64,000 nt of DNA, taken from Filosporella fistucella (lineage: Eukaryota; Ascomycota; Leotiomycetes; Helotiales). The stretch covers positions 1,116,001-1,180,000 of the forward strand of contig JAQJZZ010000008.1 in NCBI GenBank assembly GCA_030077755.1, written 5' to 3'. Position 1 is the first letter of the stretch, and each line of letters begins with the position of its first letter. The notes under the pieces are model-generated. The model saw nothing but the letters and a program-made list of their open reading frames with translations. It ran no database searches and had not been told where the DNA came from. Shown piece by piece: positions 35,766 through 46,850 of the stretch. A program made the translations under genes and the position numbers.

Positions 35766-38700
35766 TCAAGGACCGATGAGGTTGTCAATATGGGATCGCA
35801 CCTCCGCTAAGCCATTTCCATTTCCATCACCTCTGCTGCTTGAAGCGATTATCTGAGCTTCCGAAGGTTCTCCCGTTGCTTGAGTTGTGGCCACTGCTTT
35901 TAGAGATGCTGTGTCAGTTGCGGCAGAAGCTGTCTTGATAAGTGTGCTGGCTATCGGGACTGATTTCTTCGAGTTATTGCTACTTCGCCGACTGTCCAAG
36001 CTTTTACTTAGAGTTTTATTGATGCCATCAACGCCACCACTGGAAGACTTCTTGCTTCGGCGAATACTCCCAGTTGCATCAACGTGGGTACTAGCCACAG
36101 TACTCTTTCCAAGGCCAGGCGTCGACGGGGCACCTGGCTTTTCTTCTGCAGCATCGATGAGATACCATCGTAATCCATCCGACAAATCAAAGGGATTTTC
36201 GTCTTCAAAAGAATCACCACCATTGCTAGCTTCGCCTAGCGAACGGCCATCGGCATTGAGATGGGGCCCACCAGTCATTGACTTTGAAAGGTCAACAACT
36301 CGATCTTCGATTTTGTGAATACGAGCCAGTAGCCAATCTCGAGACCGTAGTTTGTGAGACTCTTGCTCTCTCAAGAAATAGTGAGGTGCTCCGACATTGA
36401 AGGCAGCCCATGCCCCCGTGGCCTGATTCCGAGTCGGTAGGAACAATGCAAGATCACCCTCCTTGAAATTCTTGAAAGCGATTTTCTCATGAGCCTCCTT
36501 CTGAGCAAGATGTGATTTCTCGCGATATGCTCGAGCGTCTTTCGAGTACTTCTTAGCTGTGTACTCCATATCTTTGACCCGCTTGGTAATAACTTCGCAG
36601 AATTGTTCCACATCAAAGCTACCTATCGCATTAAGGTACGCTTCATATTTCTCCGCCTCCATGTCAGAATCATCATTTTGCATCCAGTAAAGGAGATCAA
36701 GATCACCACTGTCAACCATTGCCTTTCGATTCATAGCTCCAGAAATGCTCTTTCTGATTGATGACCCCGGATCCGACGAATCATTAGCATTGTTGCGCTC
36801 TGGTCGCGGTATCCTTTGAATGATCATCGATTTGCCCTCTCTTGTCACAGAGTAGCTTAACCGTTCCAGCAATCGGCACAAACGATCATTTTGAGCATAG
36901 ACTCTCTGGGTGAGATCCTTTGCCTTCGAAGTGCGTGATTCAAACCTGGAAATCAAGACGTCATTTTTTGACTGGGCAGATTTGTGCTTCTCATGCACAG
37001 CTCGAAGCTCCTCTTCAAGGCCACCGATCCGTGAATTTCGTGTGGCAAGGTCTTCGGACAAGCTGGTAACCTTGCGTTCTTCATCTTCGAGACGAGTTTT
37101 AAGAGCTTCGGAACCAGTTTCCCCGTCAGCAATTTTAGTTCTGAGGGTACTTAATTGGCCACGTTCATCAGTCAATTCGACTTCCAGAGCCGTAAACTTG
37201 GCACGCTCTTCGGACAGCGTTTCGCGGAGCTGGAATGACTCGAGCTCTTCTGCTGAGAGCTTTTCCTTAATTTGATCCATATCAGATCTGAGCTCTGCGA
37301 TATTTGCTTGAGCAGTGTCACGATCAGATCTTGCTATTGCAGAATCACTCTTGATGGAGTATATTTCGCCAACCAAATCTGCAGATAACGAGACCAATGC
37401 TTCTGTAAGAGCGGACAGCTCGTCAGGGATGACGGCAGTAGGGACAAGTTGAGCGTGGACCCTTCTGAGTGCCTTCATCTGCTGTTCGGCAGTCTCTTCA
37501 GCTTGTTGAGCACGAGCTAGAAGCTCTCTGTTCTCGTCCTTGACTCTCTGAAGTTGTCGCTCGAGAGATTCATTGGTTTCCCGCTGCAATTTCGCATCGT
37601 TACGAAGGAAGTCTACTTGGCCCTGGGCCTTCTGCGACTCCGCAGCAGCATCGTTTCGAATCCTTTCGAGCTCTTCCTCCAGGGTCCGTACACGACCGTC
37701 AACGTTTTCGCGCGAGCCGAGATTCCTGTCTAGCTCATCTTCGAGCTCTTCCAGCCTTGCCTTTAAACGCTTGATCTCGCCTTCTAGAGATATTCGCTCG
37801 TCGACGAATTCTTTCTGCTGGGCATCAAAATTGGCCATGAGGTCCTTCTTCGTCGAATTTGCTTCATCAACCCGAGCCTTCATACTATCCGCGTTCATTT
37901 TACGGGCAGAGACTTCCTTTTCCAGGCCCGAAGAGCGCTCCCGCTCTGCAATAAGCTCCGCTTCTAAAGACAGCAACTTCTGTTGGATAGCTTTCTCATC
38001 TGCACCTTGATTCGCTGAAAACCGCCGAGAGGATACGGAGGACCGTCTTGAGATGTCTTCGTGAAGTCGAGGAGATGCTAGCGGGTTCGCAGTTGTCTGC
38101 GCATCTGGACTAGGATTCCCCGATGGTTGGAAGATATTACCGGTTGATGACCTATTGATCTGGGTTTGACGATGGAGAAGATCCTCTAGTCTGCGGACTC
38201 TACTTTCAGCTGTCTTCAACTTACTCTCGGCCTTCTGCTTCTCCTCTTGGAGGACCCGAATTAGCTCATCGTCTCCACGGACGAGTAGAGCACTTCTTCC
38301 CAAGGCAGCTTCATGTATACTTCCTGCTTTGAAAGCTTTAGCACGCTTGCTCTGCTGCTTGGTTGGATTGTTCAGATCCGCCATGATCTTTGTGACCTCA
38401 GCAACGATCTCTGACTTCGGATCTTGTGACTTCAGAATTTGGAGCAAATCATCAAGCTCTTGACGAGATACTTCTGGCCAAGCCTCCTCGTCTCCCAGAA
38501 GGTTCACTTCCAGACCGATAACCTTTCGCTCCACCCTATCACCCCAGAGAGCTGCCCCAGAACCTTTCTGCCACTTCCGCCGCCTTTTGGCCTCCTCATC
38601 CTGAAATGTCGCCATTTCGTTTGCGAGAGTCGAAGAGTCGGACTTCACTTTGACACTCCACTCCTTCCGTCTGACCGCCTCAGCGAGAAACGAAGCGTAT

Positions 38701-40015
38701 GTGATCGGCAGTGTATTGACCAAGGACAGTAGCTGGAAAGCATCCACGGCCTCGCCGTTTAATTCCATAGCAGCAAGAGCATTGTTCGTATCTGCAACCA
38801 TAGAAGTTAGTGTTGCAATCTCCAGCATAACTTCGATCGATTCCGCAGCGGTGGAATTTCGCATCTCAGTTGCGGTCCTGAGAATGCTATCCATCTCCAG
38901 GGCTCGTTTAGAGAGGTTGGGAAGAAAGTTTCTGGTATGAAGCAGCGCTGATTTTGAGGCCTGCGATACATTTTTGGCAATATTTGAGTAGCCCAAGACA
39001 TTTTCATAATCACTGCTCACTTTCTTTGCAATGGCTTCGATATCTTGCATCAGTTGCGCTGGCTCAGCAGCACGTCCGAACGCTGATCTGGCTGGTCCCT
39101 TTTCCACTTTATCGTAAAGAGTATCTGTGCCCTTCAAGATCGAATCGACTTTACTCCCAAGCTCTGCACTACTCCGACTCAGCTGTGTTGCAGTATTCCG
39201 TACCAGTTTCCCGGCCTTTTTCACTTCTTCAATCTCCACAAGGTCATCTAATGTAGTTTTTCGTGACACCCTTCGCAGATCCCGACCCGTGATAAATTTG
39301 ATTATTTCATTCGCAACAGGAATGGCTCGTAGTTTCGACATGGACGTATCCCAATCGCTCCCTGCTACCTCCTGTTCCTTCTTGACATCTGCGGTCCAGT
39401 GTTGAATCTCGGCATTCTTCTGATCCAAGGACTTGACATATTTCTCAAGATTTATGACGGCAGAATCCACACCCTTCGCTATGACCTCTATTTCCATGTA
39501 CCGTTTCTGTGCTTCCTTTGACATGACTGTACATTCGTCTACCACTTTGAGCGCCCATGACCTTCGTTGCATAAATAAGTCTCTCCATGCTTGTAAGTCT
39601 GTTTGGTCGGAGATCGTATCGGGAGGTTTTGAAACGGAGTATCTGACCGGCACAGGTATTTCAGAAAGTAAAGCTTTTGCAGCAGCAGGTGAGGAGGGTT
39701 GTAATATCCGACGGTCGTACACAAATATTTCTTTCTACTTTCCATCAGCACCAACGTAAAATAGACGCCAAAGCCGCCCAATTTACCTCCGTAGACAGGC
39801 CCTGGCTCCTAACTGGTTTTCCACTTCCAGTCAAGGCAATATGATCCTGAACTGCTATTTTACTATTCTTCGCGACCCATGTCTTGAAGGCATCTAACCT
39901 ACCCAAAATATTAGATAACACAGCTATAAAGGCATATCATGACCTACGACGCAAAGGAATTGTGGTCCATCTGGAAAGACTGGCCCGTATGGGCCAAGAA
40001 TATCTGGAGAGACAT
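35766..40015 (-). CDS. ATG11: Selective autophagy scaffold ATG11
   Basis: Three exons (40015-39948, 39898-39787, 39734-35766) encode 1382 residues. The N-terminal region begins MSLQIFLAHTGQSF and continues LDAFKTWVAKNSKIAVQDHI and KEIFVYDRRILQ. The middle third is coiled coil, rich in Glu, Arg and Lys (about residues 600-1050). The conserved C-terminal domain contains FKNFKEGDLALFLPTRNQAT, WAAFNVGAPHYFL and RDWLLARIHKIEDRVVDLS, the ATG11/FIP200 claw type. ATG11 links cargo receptors to the core autophagy machinery and tethers vesicles. The tail is Ser/Thr-rich. Length fits filamentous-fungal orthologues. It is divergent from the CENP-H-like gene across 283 bp. Confidence 0.94.
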
Positions 40016-40298
40016 CACCGCCTCTTCTTCCTGCAGCTGTAGGAAGCTGCGGAATGGATCTTGGTCGCAGTGAAATTAAATGGGTGGTGTCGCATGACAA
40101 GAGGTCAAGTCGGGAATCACAAGGCTGCCTCTGAAATGATAATCGCTGTGACGCCACGATTACCTAGGCTCACCAGCCACGTTTAGTGAAACTTATACTA
40201 AGCCCTTTTAGGCCTTTTGAACGCGCTCGACGCGTTACCTGTATGAAGCCGAATAGATTATATGATAATAAAAATCTGGATAGGAAGGAAAGTGAATA

Positions 40299-41097
40299 AT
40301 GGCATCAGAAAGCATGGATCAAATGGAGGGTGTTGAGATGACAAAATACGAGACGCCGCTCCTGACAGAGCAGGAGAAACGGGTGTTGGAGATGTATGAC
40401 CGACTCGAAGAACTCCAGCTCGAAATCGCACTCTTGAAAGCTCAAGGTATCTTATCACAAGGTATGTGAGCTCAGATGATTCTATTTCAGACTCTATCTC
40501 ACGGCCCACAGACACAAATGGGCAGGAAGAAGTTTCAGAAGACGACATCAAGGCAGCGGAACAAGAGCTTTTACAAGCAAAATCTCTGTATCAAGTTCGG
40601 AGTGATATCATCGAGAATGTCCTGATCGCGAATCCGGTTGTGAAAGCAGTTCATGCGGGGAACAACGCTTCTGCAGCTGAACAGTACGTATCTCGTCACA
40701 GCAAGACATACCACTTACACACGCCAGAGATCTTCTTCCTCTTCTACAACAGAGAGATGATCTCAGCATCAAACTAACTCAATTGTCAAGTCAATCACTC
40801 GCTGTCCGCAACGAACTGATCAAAGTCCAGAGCGAGAATATTATCATTTCTGAGAAGAATGCTCAATTGGCAGCTACGATGATGGCGCTAGCTAAAGAAG
40901 CAAGCACGCAGAAGAAAGAGGATATCGAGGATCCGAAGGCACGTGCGCGGTTAGATGAGTTGGAGAAGGAGATGAAAGCTAGTAGGCAGAGATGGAGGAT
41001 TATGAAGGGGACTGCGAGTGCTGCTATTGTGGGGAGTGGAGTGGATTGGGCAAGAGATCCGAAATTGTTAGAGATTGTGCTGGATAAGGACGACTAA
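40299..41097 (+). CDS. Kinetochore protein, CENP-H / Fta3-like
   Basis: Three exons (40299-40461, 40491-40683, 40728-41097) give 241 residues. It is almost wholly helical: an N-terminal coiled coil (MYDRLEELQLEIALLKAQ), a second helical block (IKAAEQELLQAKSLYQVRSD), DLLPLLQQRDDLSIKLTQLS, and the C-terminal signature WRIMKGTASAAIVGSGVDWA followed by RDPKLLEIVLDKDD. That ending is characteristic of fungal CENP-H (Fta3/Mcm16). These proteins belong to the constitutive centromere-associated network bound to CENP-A chromatin. The first intron is only 29 nt, unusually short, but frame and homology support it. Confidence 0.82.
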
Positions 41098-41417
41098 TAG
41101 GTGGTGGACACAGGAGTAATGATACCCTAAGCGTAGTTGAGTTTCTTATATTGCACTATGTATATGTAATTAGTGCTGTTGCGTATTCCCTCTCTCAATC
41201 TGCTGAATAAAGTGACCATCCAAATTGACGGGGGTATAAAATTAGTAATTGGAAAGCCTCCTGTGAGCGGCGTAGTTGCTGTTATTTTGTTTCAATCTCC
41301 AAACTCTGCTGTGGGTATATCCTAGCCTCCATTCTGACAGCCCCAATATAAACACCAAACAAATGAAATTGCCTCTGATTGTGATCACAGTCGTCAAGTA
41401 AAATATCATAACAGCCA
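41098..41417. other. Convergent intergenic region
   Basis: About 320 bp between two convergent genes. No feature seen. Confidence 0.4.
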
Positions 41418-43518
41418 TTAAAAGCCTTTGACTGGACCACCATTGCCCTGAGGCACTTCCACAACCGAATCAGTCTCATAGTCTTCTCTCAAGACTGCTT
41501 CGAATGCATCGGCACCTATGATTTATCATCAGTGACAAAGAGCTGTAATTTTGCCTACCGACGTAATAGACCGAATCACGCGGAAAACTTGATCTGAAAA
41601 TATAGCTTACCTGCTTCATTCATAAAATAAATTTCAAACTCGCCATGTTTCCGCACTTGGTGTTTATACTTGTAATTCTGGCAGAAAACGTATGGATGGA
41701 TATCTCGAAGATAGATACGATGTCGACTTTTGCGTTGCATCCATTCGGAGGAAGCTGATGCGTAGGTAACTACAATAGCAAAGGTAGGCATCGAATTAGC
41801 CACACAAATGAACGATAAACATGGAGGGTAGGATTAGAGAGCATCACGAACGGCTCATACACATACCGAATGCTGTCCAAACTGGACATCTCCTTAATTC
41901 GCCAGTTCTGACAGCGGCTTGCAAACGTATACCTTTAGACTTATCATCTTGAAGAACCGTCAATATATGCTCAAAACCGTCATCAACAATTTTCCTGTTT
42001 GTGATATTTAGCGGAGTGCGACATAACGAGAAGTCATTCCGTACACATATTCCTTGCGCACGAACGAAGACTTACCCTTGATACAATCTTGTCTCGCCGG
42101 CTAGCACAACATCATCTGGGTTGACTCTTACTGTAAGAGGGCAACGAGATTTCAATGCAGCAAATGCTGAATGAAAGAGAACCATTTCTGAAGTTTTTGT
42201 CAGCACACCTTAACGGTAACTTGATCTAAATACTGACTTTCCCAGGTTTTAAAAAACAATGCCATCCACAACTTCGGATGCTTCTCTTTGATGCTCCAAC
42301 GTCGAAACTGTAATGACGAGCCTTTTCGCCGGACACACAACTCGTGAACCCCATAGCATGAATACATAGCATTGAAATACTTGTCCATCCATCGACACAG
42401 AAGTCTGGTCATATCTGGGGCATCAGGCTGGAGATAGAGAGTGACCGATACGCGATTCTTATCGAAAGGACTATGCTCTCAGTATATACTTGGCAAAATT
42501 ATCACATACTCACAGTTTGAACAATGCTTCGGACCCTGGTGTAATCCCCAACCTTGCGTCCGCCATAGGAGGGCCAAAACATTGTGAGCTAGTTACAAGT
42601 CAGCTGCTCCGTGGCCAATTCAACATCTCACCAGGTGTAAGGCTGAGTTGATCTTCATTATAGGGCTGCAGAAGTAAACATGACTCACTCTCGTCTGTGC
42701 CGCAGACTGGTTGTCGAATGGGGCTGTTCGTCAAATATTTTCTGGGCCCAATGACGGCGCTTCGCCTACAAGTAAGGCTCAATACATGTGAGAAAAGGGG
42801 GATGGGGTCATATTACCTCCAGATCCGCTTCTGAGGGTTGAACTGGTGCGTGGTGGATCTGGGTGGGGAGAGGAGCTGGAGGAGCTAGCACAACCAATGG
42901 CATGAGTGATTGATCCATGATAATTGTCTTGGTTTCTCCGTCACATAAAACTGACAAGACGGCGTCTAAATCGCATACCTGGAATTCCTTGAACGGTTCT
43001 CAAGCGCAGATGTCGTATGCGTAACAGCTCCAAAGTCGTCGGATCATAGAGCGGGGATCTGCTGACATCAGTCAAGTCAAACCCTATCAGCAACGGGTAG
43101 AAATCCGTCCGCACCTGCTTAGTAGCCGAACAAGCTGAATGAGCATCTCAACAAACATCGAAAAGCGTGCCGCCAAAGTCATTCCTTGATCTCCAAGACG
43201 TTCATACATCAAAGTCCATTGTGCTCGAGATGGCAATGCCCCATTGTCGACGTACTTGTTCATGTCCATCAAGGTTTTGCAGAGAGCAGGTAGGATGACG
43301 TTTAAATAATAGACAATAACCGGAACTCGATTTTTATAAATAGGAAAGAGGTCGTAGAGATCTCGCAGAAGTCTGCTACAGGATTCGATCTCTCGCAAGA
43401 CGGCCGAGATGTGGTCGTAGAATTCGAGCCCTAGAGTATTGCGGATACGGACCAGGTGTGCAGAGACCTTGTCCGCTCTTTGGGCCTCCAGCCAGGTTCC
43501 CAGACACTCTTCCTCCAT
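41418..43518 (-). CDS. Uncharacterised fungal protein, ten exons
   Basis: Ten exons (43518-43115, 43058-42979, 42884-42817, 42765-42689, 42588-42514, 42470-42238, 42187-42076, 41994-41867, 41769-41611, 41515-41418) keep a single frame and give 477 residues. The N-terminal half is helical (ARFSMFVEMLIQLVRLLSR). A proline-rich linker follows (APPAPLPTQIHHAPVQP), then CFGPPMADARLGITPGSEALF. The C-terminal half is beta-rich (VSVTLYLQPDAP, WSIKEKHPKLWMALFFKTWE, HGEFEIYFMNEAGADAFEAV). It seems to belong to a family spread in filamentous ascomycetes, but I can assign no function and see no catalytic motif, signal peptide or membrane segment. The intron density is the highest in the window. Confidence 0.72.
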
Positions 43519-45070
43519 GCGTACTGAGTAGACATATATTCAATGCGCCTCTGGCAGAAGCGTTGGTGTTGTATACATTCTCAAACATTGAAGGCGATGA
43601 GAAAGAGCACACCACGAAGAGCCCTTCGATCTAGGATCAGATCAGGCTCTTCGAAATCGAGCTATCAAATTTAGTGATAGACCTTCGCGCAACTCTGACG
43701 TGTCAGGGTTACAAATTTTTGCAGCAGACTGTCTGCAACGTTGGTCTAATCTCCAATGCGAAGGTGCTCTCTCATGCGACCCGAAAGGCATGCATGTTTG
43801 ACGAACCACTTGTGGGAGAGCCGGAGTTTCTGTGGAGACGATTGCTGCCACGATGCAAAGCATACACTTCCATGCAATACGACAGACGAATCGTATAAAG
43901 CTCTCGACGCGGCTGATAGTTGAATGTTTCGTTTGTATCGTGAGTGATAGTCTTTTGCGAAGAGAATGTACAGAGCAGCAAGTTGTATTTCCTAGAGATA
44001 TGTACTTGGTGACCAATATCTCGAGATAATTTCAAGAAATATCAGATCATGAGCTGCAAAGGAAAGACTGGTTGCGCAGGTTGCCACGGCGTGGTTTCCT
44101 CAAGATGGATATGCATGGCGCATTTGGGGGCAATAAACTCTTGGTTGGGAACCGTTGAGCCACTGAGCAGGTTCACTTCTTTGGAGAGAAGTCGGTGACA
44201 GCAATCAATGCTCAATGGGCATAGGTTCTCCCAGACTCGAGAATACTTTTGCCCCCGTACAAGAGCTCCATTCAGTTGACAGGATGAGAGGATGCACGTT
44301 CTTTCTGGGCTTGCTGCATATCCCCACCTGAACTTTCATTTCTACGTGTCTCCTTGAGCAGACTCGAAATTATCAGTCCCATATCATAAATTGTGGACCT
44401 GAAGAATGATAAAGAGGCCGTTCAGCAGTGGACTGTGAATTATTACATTGTTTGTTTACTATGAGGCAACCAAGCTATTTTTAAACCCAATCATTCACGC
44501 GTCAAGATGAGGCAGCGAGGCAAACATAACATGTGATACCACAGACGTGACTTTCCATGTTCTCTCAAATCACAATCTGGAATCAGTGGCACGATGAGAT
44601 ATTAAGAAGGATTATCAAGCTTCAAGCTGAGCTCACATCCTCTCGAATCGGGAATAGGATCGTGTATCACAAGTATTTCAGATGGATGAAGATCACCAGC
44701 AAACGCGTATAATAGCACAGCTAATAGAGAAAGCTAGAATACAGGGCAACCATTGCTCCACATGTTGATTGCAAGACAGATCCATGTCACTGTCGCAATC
44801 CAGATCATTAAAAGGCATGGGTCAATGATCATCTTGGACTAGATCACCTCCTTGTGACCAGAGAGTCCTCCATCAAAGTCATCGTTCGCGTTTGTTCCGA
44901 TCGCAAAAAGAAAAGCCACACCGTGTTTCCCAGACCGTTTGCACCCATAAGAAAAAAAAGAACCCTCCGGAAGTTTGTGACAGTACATGTCATGCCAACC
45001 TGAAGCTTGAAATACTCAGGCTAGCAATGGCACCCGACAGCGACCAAGGGATGAGAAGTAGTGAAGCATC
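43519..45070. other. Intergenic region
   Basis: About 1.55 kb upstream of the ten-exon gene and downstream of NHP6. Short overlapping frames at 43642-44035 show no conserved features. Nothing else recognised. Confidence 0.4.
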
Positions 45071-45582
45071 TTAAGAAGATTCTTCCTCCTCGGCATCAGC
45101 CTGTGCGACGTTCTTATTAGTACCTCTTGCAGTACGTTTGCGAACGCCCACAGGCTCTTCAGCACTTACGTTGTAGGTAGCCTTCTCATCCTCGTATCTC
45201 TTCTTGTCTTGAGCAGCTTTGGCCTCATATGGAGCGCGTTGCTTGTCGTTCAAAGCCTTCCATCGCTCACCGAGGACTTTGCCGACTTGACCTGTAGTGG
45301 AATGAGTCAGGAAAGATTCAATTGAATTGAGTGTGCGCATGGGAAGGAAGGTCTTACCAAAGGTGATTCCTGGGTTCTCGTCACGGACATTCTCACGTTG
45401 CTCGTTGGCGAAGAACATATAAGCAGAGAGACCACGCTTTGGGGCGTTGGGGTCTGCAGGTGATGGTCAGCAGAGTTGCGCGACCAAGGAACGACCAATG
45501 CGATCGTGGTTGAGGACATACCCTTCTTCTTCTTTTCGGTGCGGGTCTTGGTAGCACGCTTTGCGGTCTTCTCCTTAGGCAT
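45071..45582 (-). CDS. NHP6: HMG-box non-histone chromosomal protein NHP6
   Basis: Three exons (45582-45522, 45453-45358, 45291-45071) give 125 residues. A basic N-terminal arm ([20 protein letters not shown]) precedes a single HMG box, about residues 21-95, with [34 protein letters not shown] and [20 protein letters not shown]. The C-terminus carries a basic patch (RKRTARG) and an acidic tail ([10 protein letters not shown]). NHP6 bends DNA without sequence preference and works with the FACT complex and Pol III transcription. Yeast NHP6 proteins are about 95 residues and lack this tail. Upstream lies an unusually long gene-free, low-complexity region. Confidence 0.94.
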
Positions 45583-46200
45583 GATGAAGGTGTTGGAAGG
45601 TCTGAGTGAATAATTGAAGTCAGTTCAGTATTCGGCGAGTTCACGCGATCGCAGTTTGAGGGATGCGAGGGAGATTGAAGGTGGTTGTTGGTGGGAGAGG
45701 AAGTAGGTGGTGGTGGTTGCGGTGGTTTGGTGTAAGTGTTTTGGTGTTGGTGAATTGGGAGATGCGCGCCGGGCGCAAAGTTGACTTCTTTGTGGACATC
45801 GCGAAATCGAACTCAAAGAACATGCAAATAGAAAGGGAAAACATACAAGAACTTGGATTTTTGCGTAGATCAAGAAATGAGGTCTGTTGGTGGACCTAAT
45901 AAGTAGAAATCTTGTCAGTATGGGATTTGATGAACACGACCAACAACTCTCTGAATGGCAGCGGATGACGCGACGACAAGGTGGTAAACATTGCCAATCG
46001 AGCAGGAATGGCGAATGAATGGGCCCAAAAGGACGTGTTTGGAGATAAACGGTCCAATCAGGTGCGCATCGATAATTCCCAAGTTGAGGCGAAGCGATGC
46101 CGACGAATTTGTATGAAGAGGAAGACTTGCCTGTGTATTTTGGCGCAGGTAGGAATTTGGGTGTAGAAAGTGAAGGAGGAGTTTGTGAGGGCAGAACGGA

Positions 46201-46215
46201 GGGAGGGAGGGAGGG
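46201..46215 (+). other. Perfect G-quadruplex-forming tract
   Basis: Four GGG runs separated by single A residues (GGGAGGGAGGGAGGG). This is a textbook parallel-quadruplex sequence, about 620 bp upstream of the NHP6 start and on the strand opposite its coding sense. Confidence 0.7.
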
Positions 46216-46370
46216 CAGAGGAGTATGGTAGTAGTAGGTGAGTGAGCAGAGAAAAGGCGAGTGTGAGCTGGGAGGTGGGAGGCAGGAGCGGGGGGGACAG
46301 TCATGTACTCGGTTTGGAGCAGCTGGGGCAGGAGCCATCACCCACCAAGCAAGCGAGAGAACCAGTCGCG

Positions 46371-46391
46371 GACCATGGACCATGGACCATG
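46371..46391. repeat. Three tandem GACCATG heptamers
   Basis: Period-7 tandem repeat with decayed copies of the same word running on to about 46420. Confidence 0.7.
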
Positions 46392-46501
46392 GGCCAAAGA
46401 CCACGGCCATAGACCATACATACGTAGTAGTCCGTACATACATACTCTATACACCCACCACCACCCATCACTCACATACGAGTCCTCCGTACTTGGTAGT
46501 A

Positions 46502-46550
46502 GCCATAGTCATAGCCAGAGCCATAACCATAACCATAACCATAGCCATAA
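46502..46550. repeat. CCATAA-type hexamer microsatellite
   Basis: About eight hexamers: the last five read CCATAA, CCATAA, CCATAA, CCATAG, CCATAA, preceded by degenerate GCCATA/GTCATA units. Confidence 0.7.
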
Positions 46551-46760
46551 CACACCTACCTGCACATCAGGAAAAGGACAAGTCCAGGTCGGGCCCAGGC
46601 CACAACGCAAGTCTGGCTGCGAGGTGAGAGGGTAGGTATTAAAAGCGGCGACTCTTCTATCATGCAAAATGTTGGAATTGAGAGTCTCCACAGCTGACAA
46701 TATGATGCCGCTTTATCTGCTCTTCGTTTGCCAGCCACCACTCCACACCACACACACCCC

Positions 46761-46850
46761 TCACCTCACTCTCACTCTCACCCTCACCCACCACCAGCAC
46801 CAGTACCAGTACCAGCACCAGCCAGCGACCAGCAACCAGCAACCAGCTCT
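46761..46850. repeat. Low-complexity CTCAC / ACCAGC tracts
   Basis: CTCAC-type repeats grade into a period-6 ACCAGT/ACCAGC/AACCAGC array. It has a strong purine-pyrimidine strand bias. Confidence 0.6.

Noticed and set aside
42600..42782. Alternative reading across exons 3-5 of the ten-exon gene, treating a CAG...GTGAGA piece as an extra small exon
   Set aside because: No frame choice lets that piece join the following SQCFGPPM exon without a stop, whereas skipping it keeps all ten exons in frame.
45625..46443. 272-residue open frame on the minus strand upstream of NHP6
   Set aside because: The product is low-complexity (runs of Pro, Ser, His and Thr) and arises from biased DNA. No conserved segment or sensible start context.
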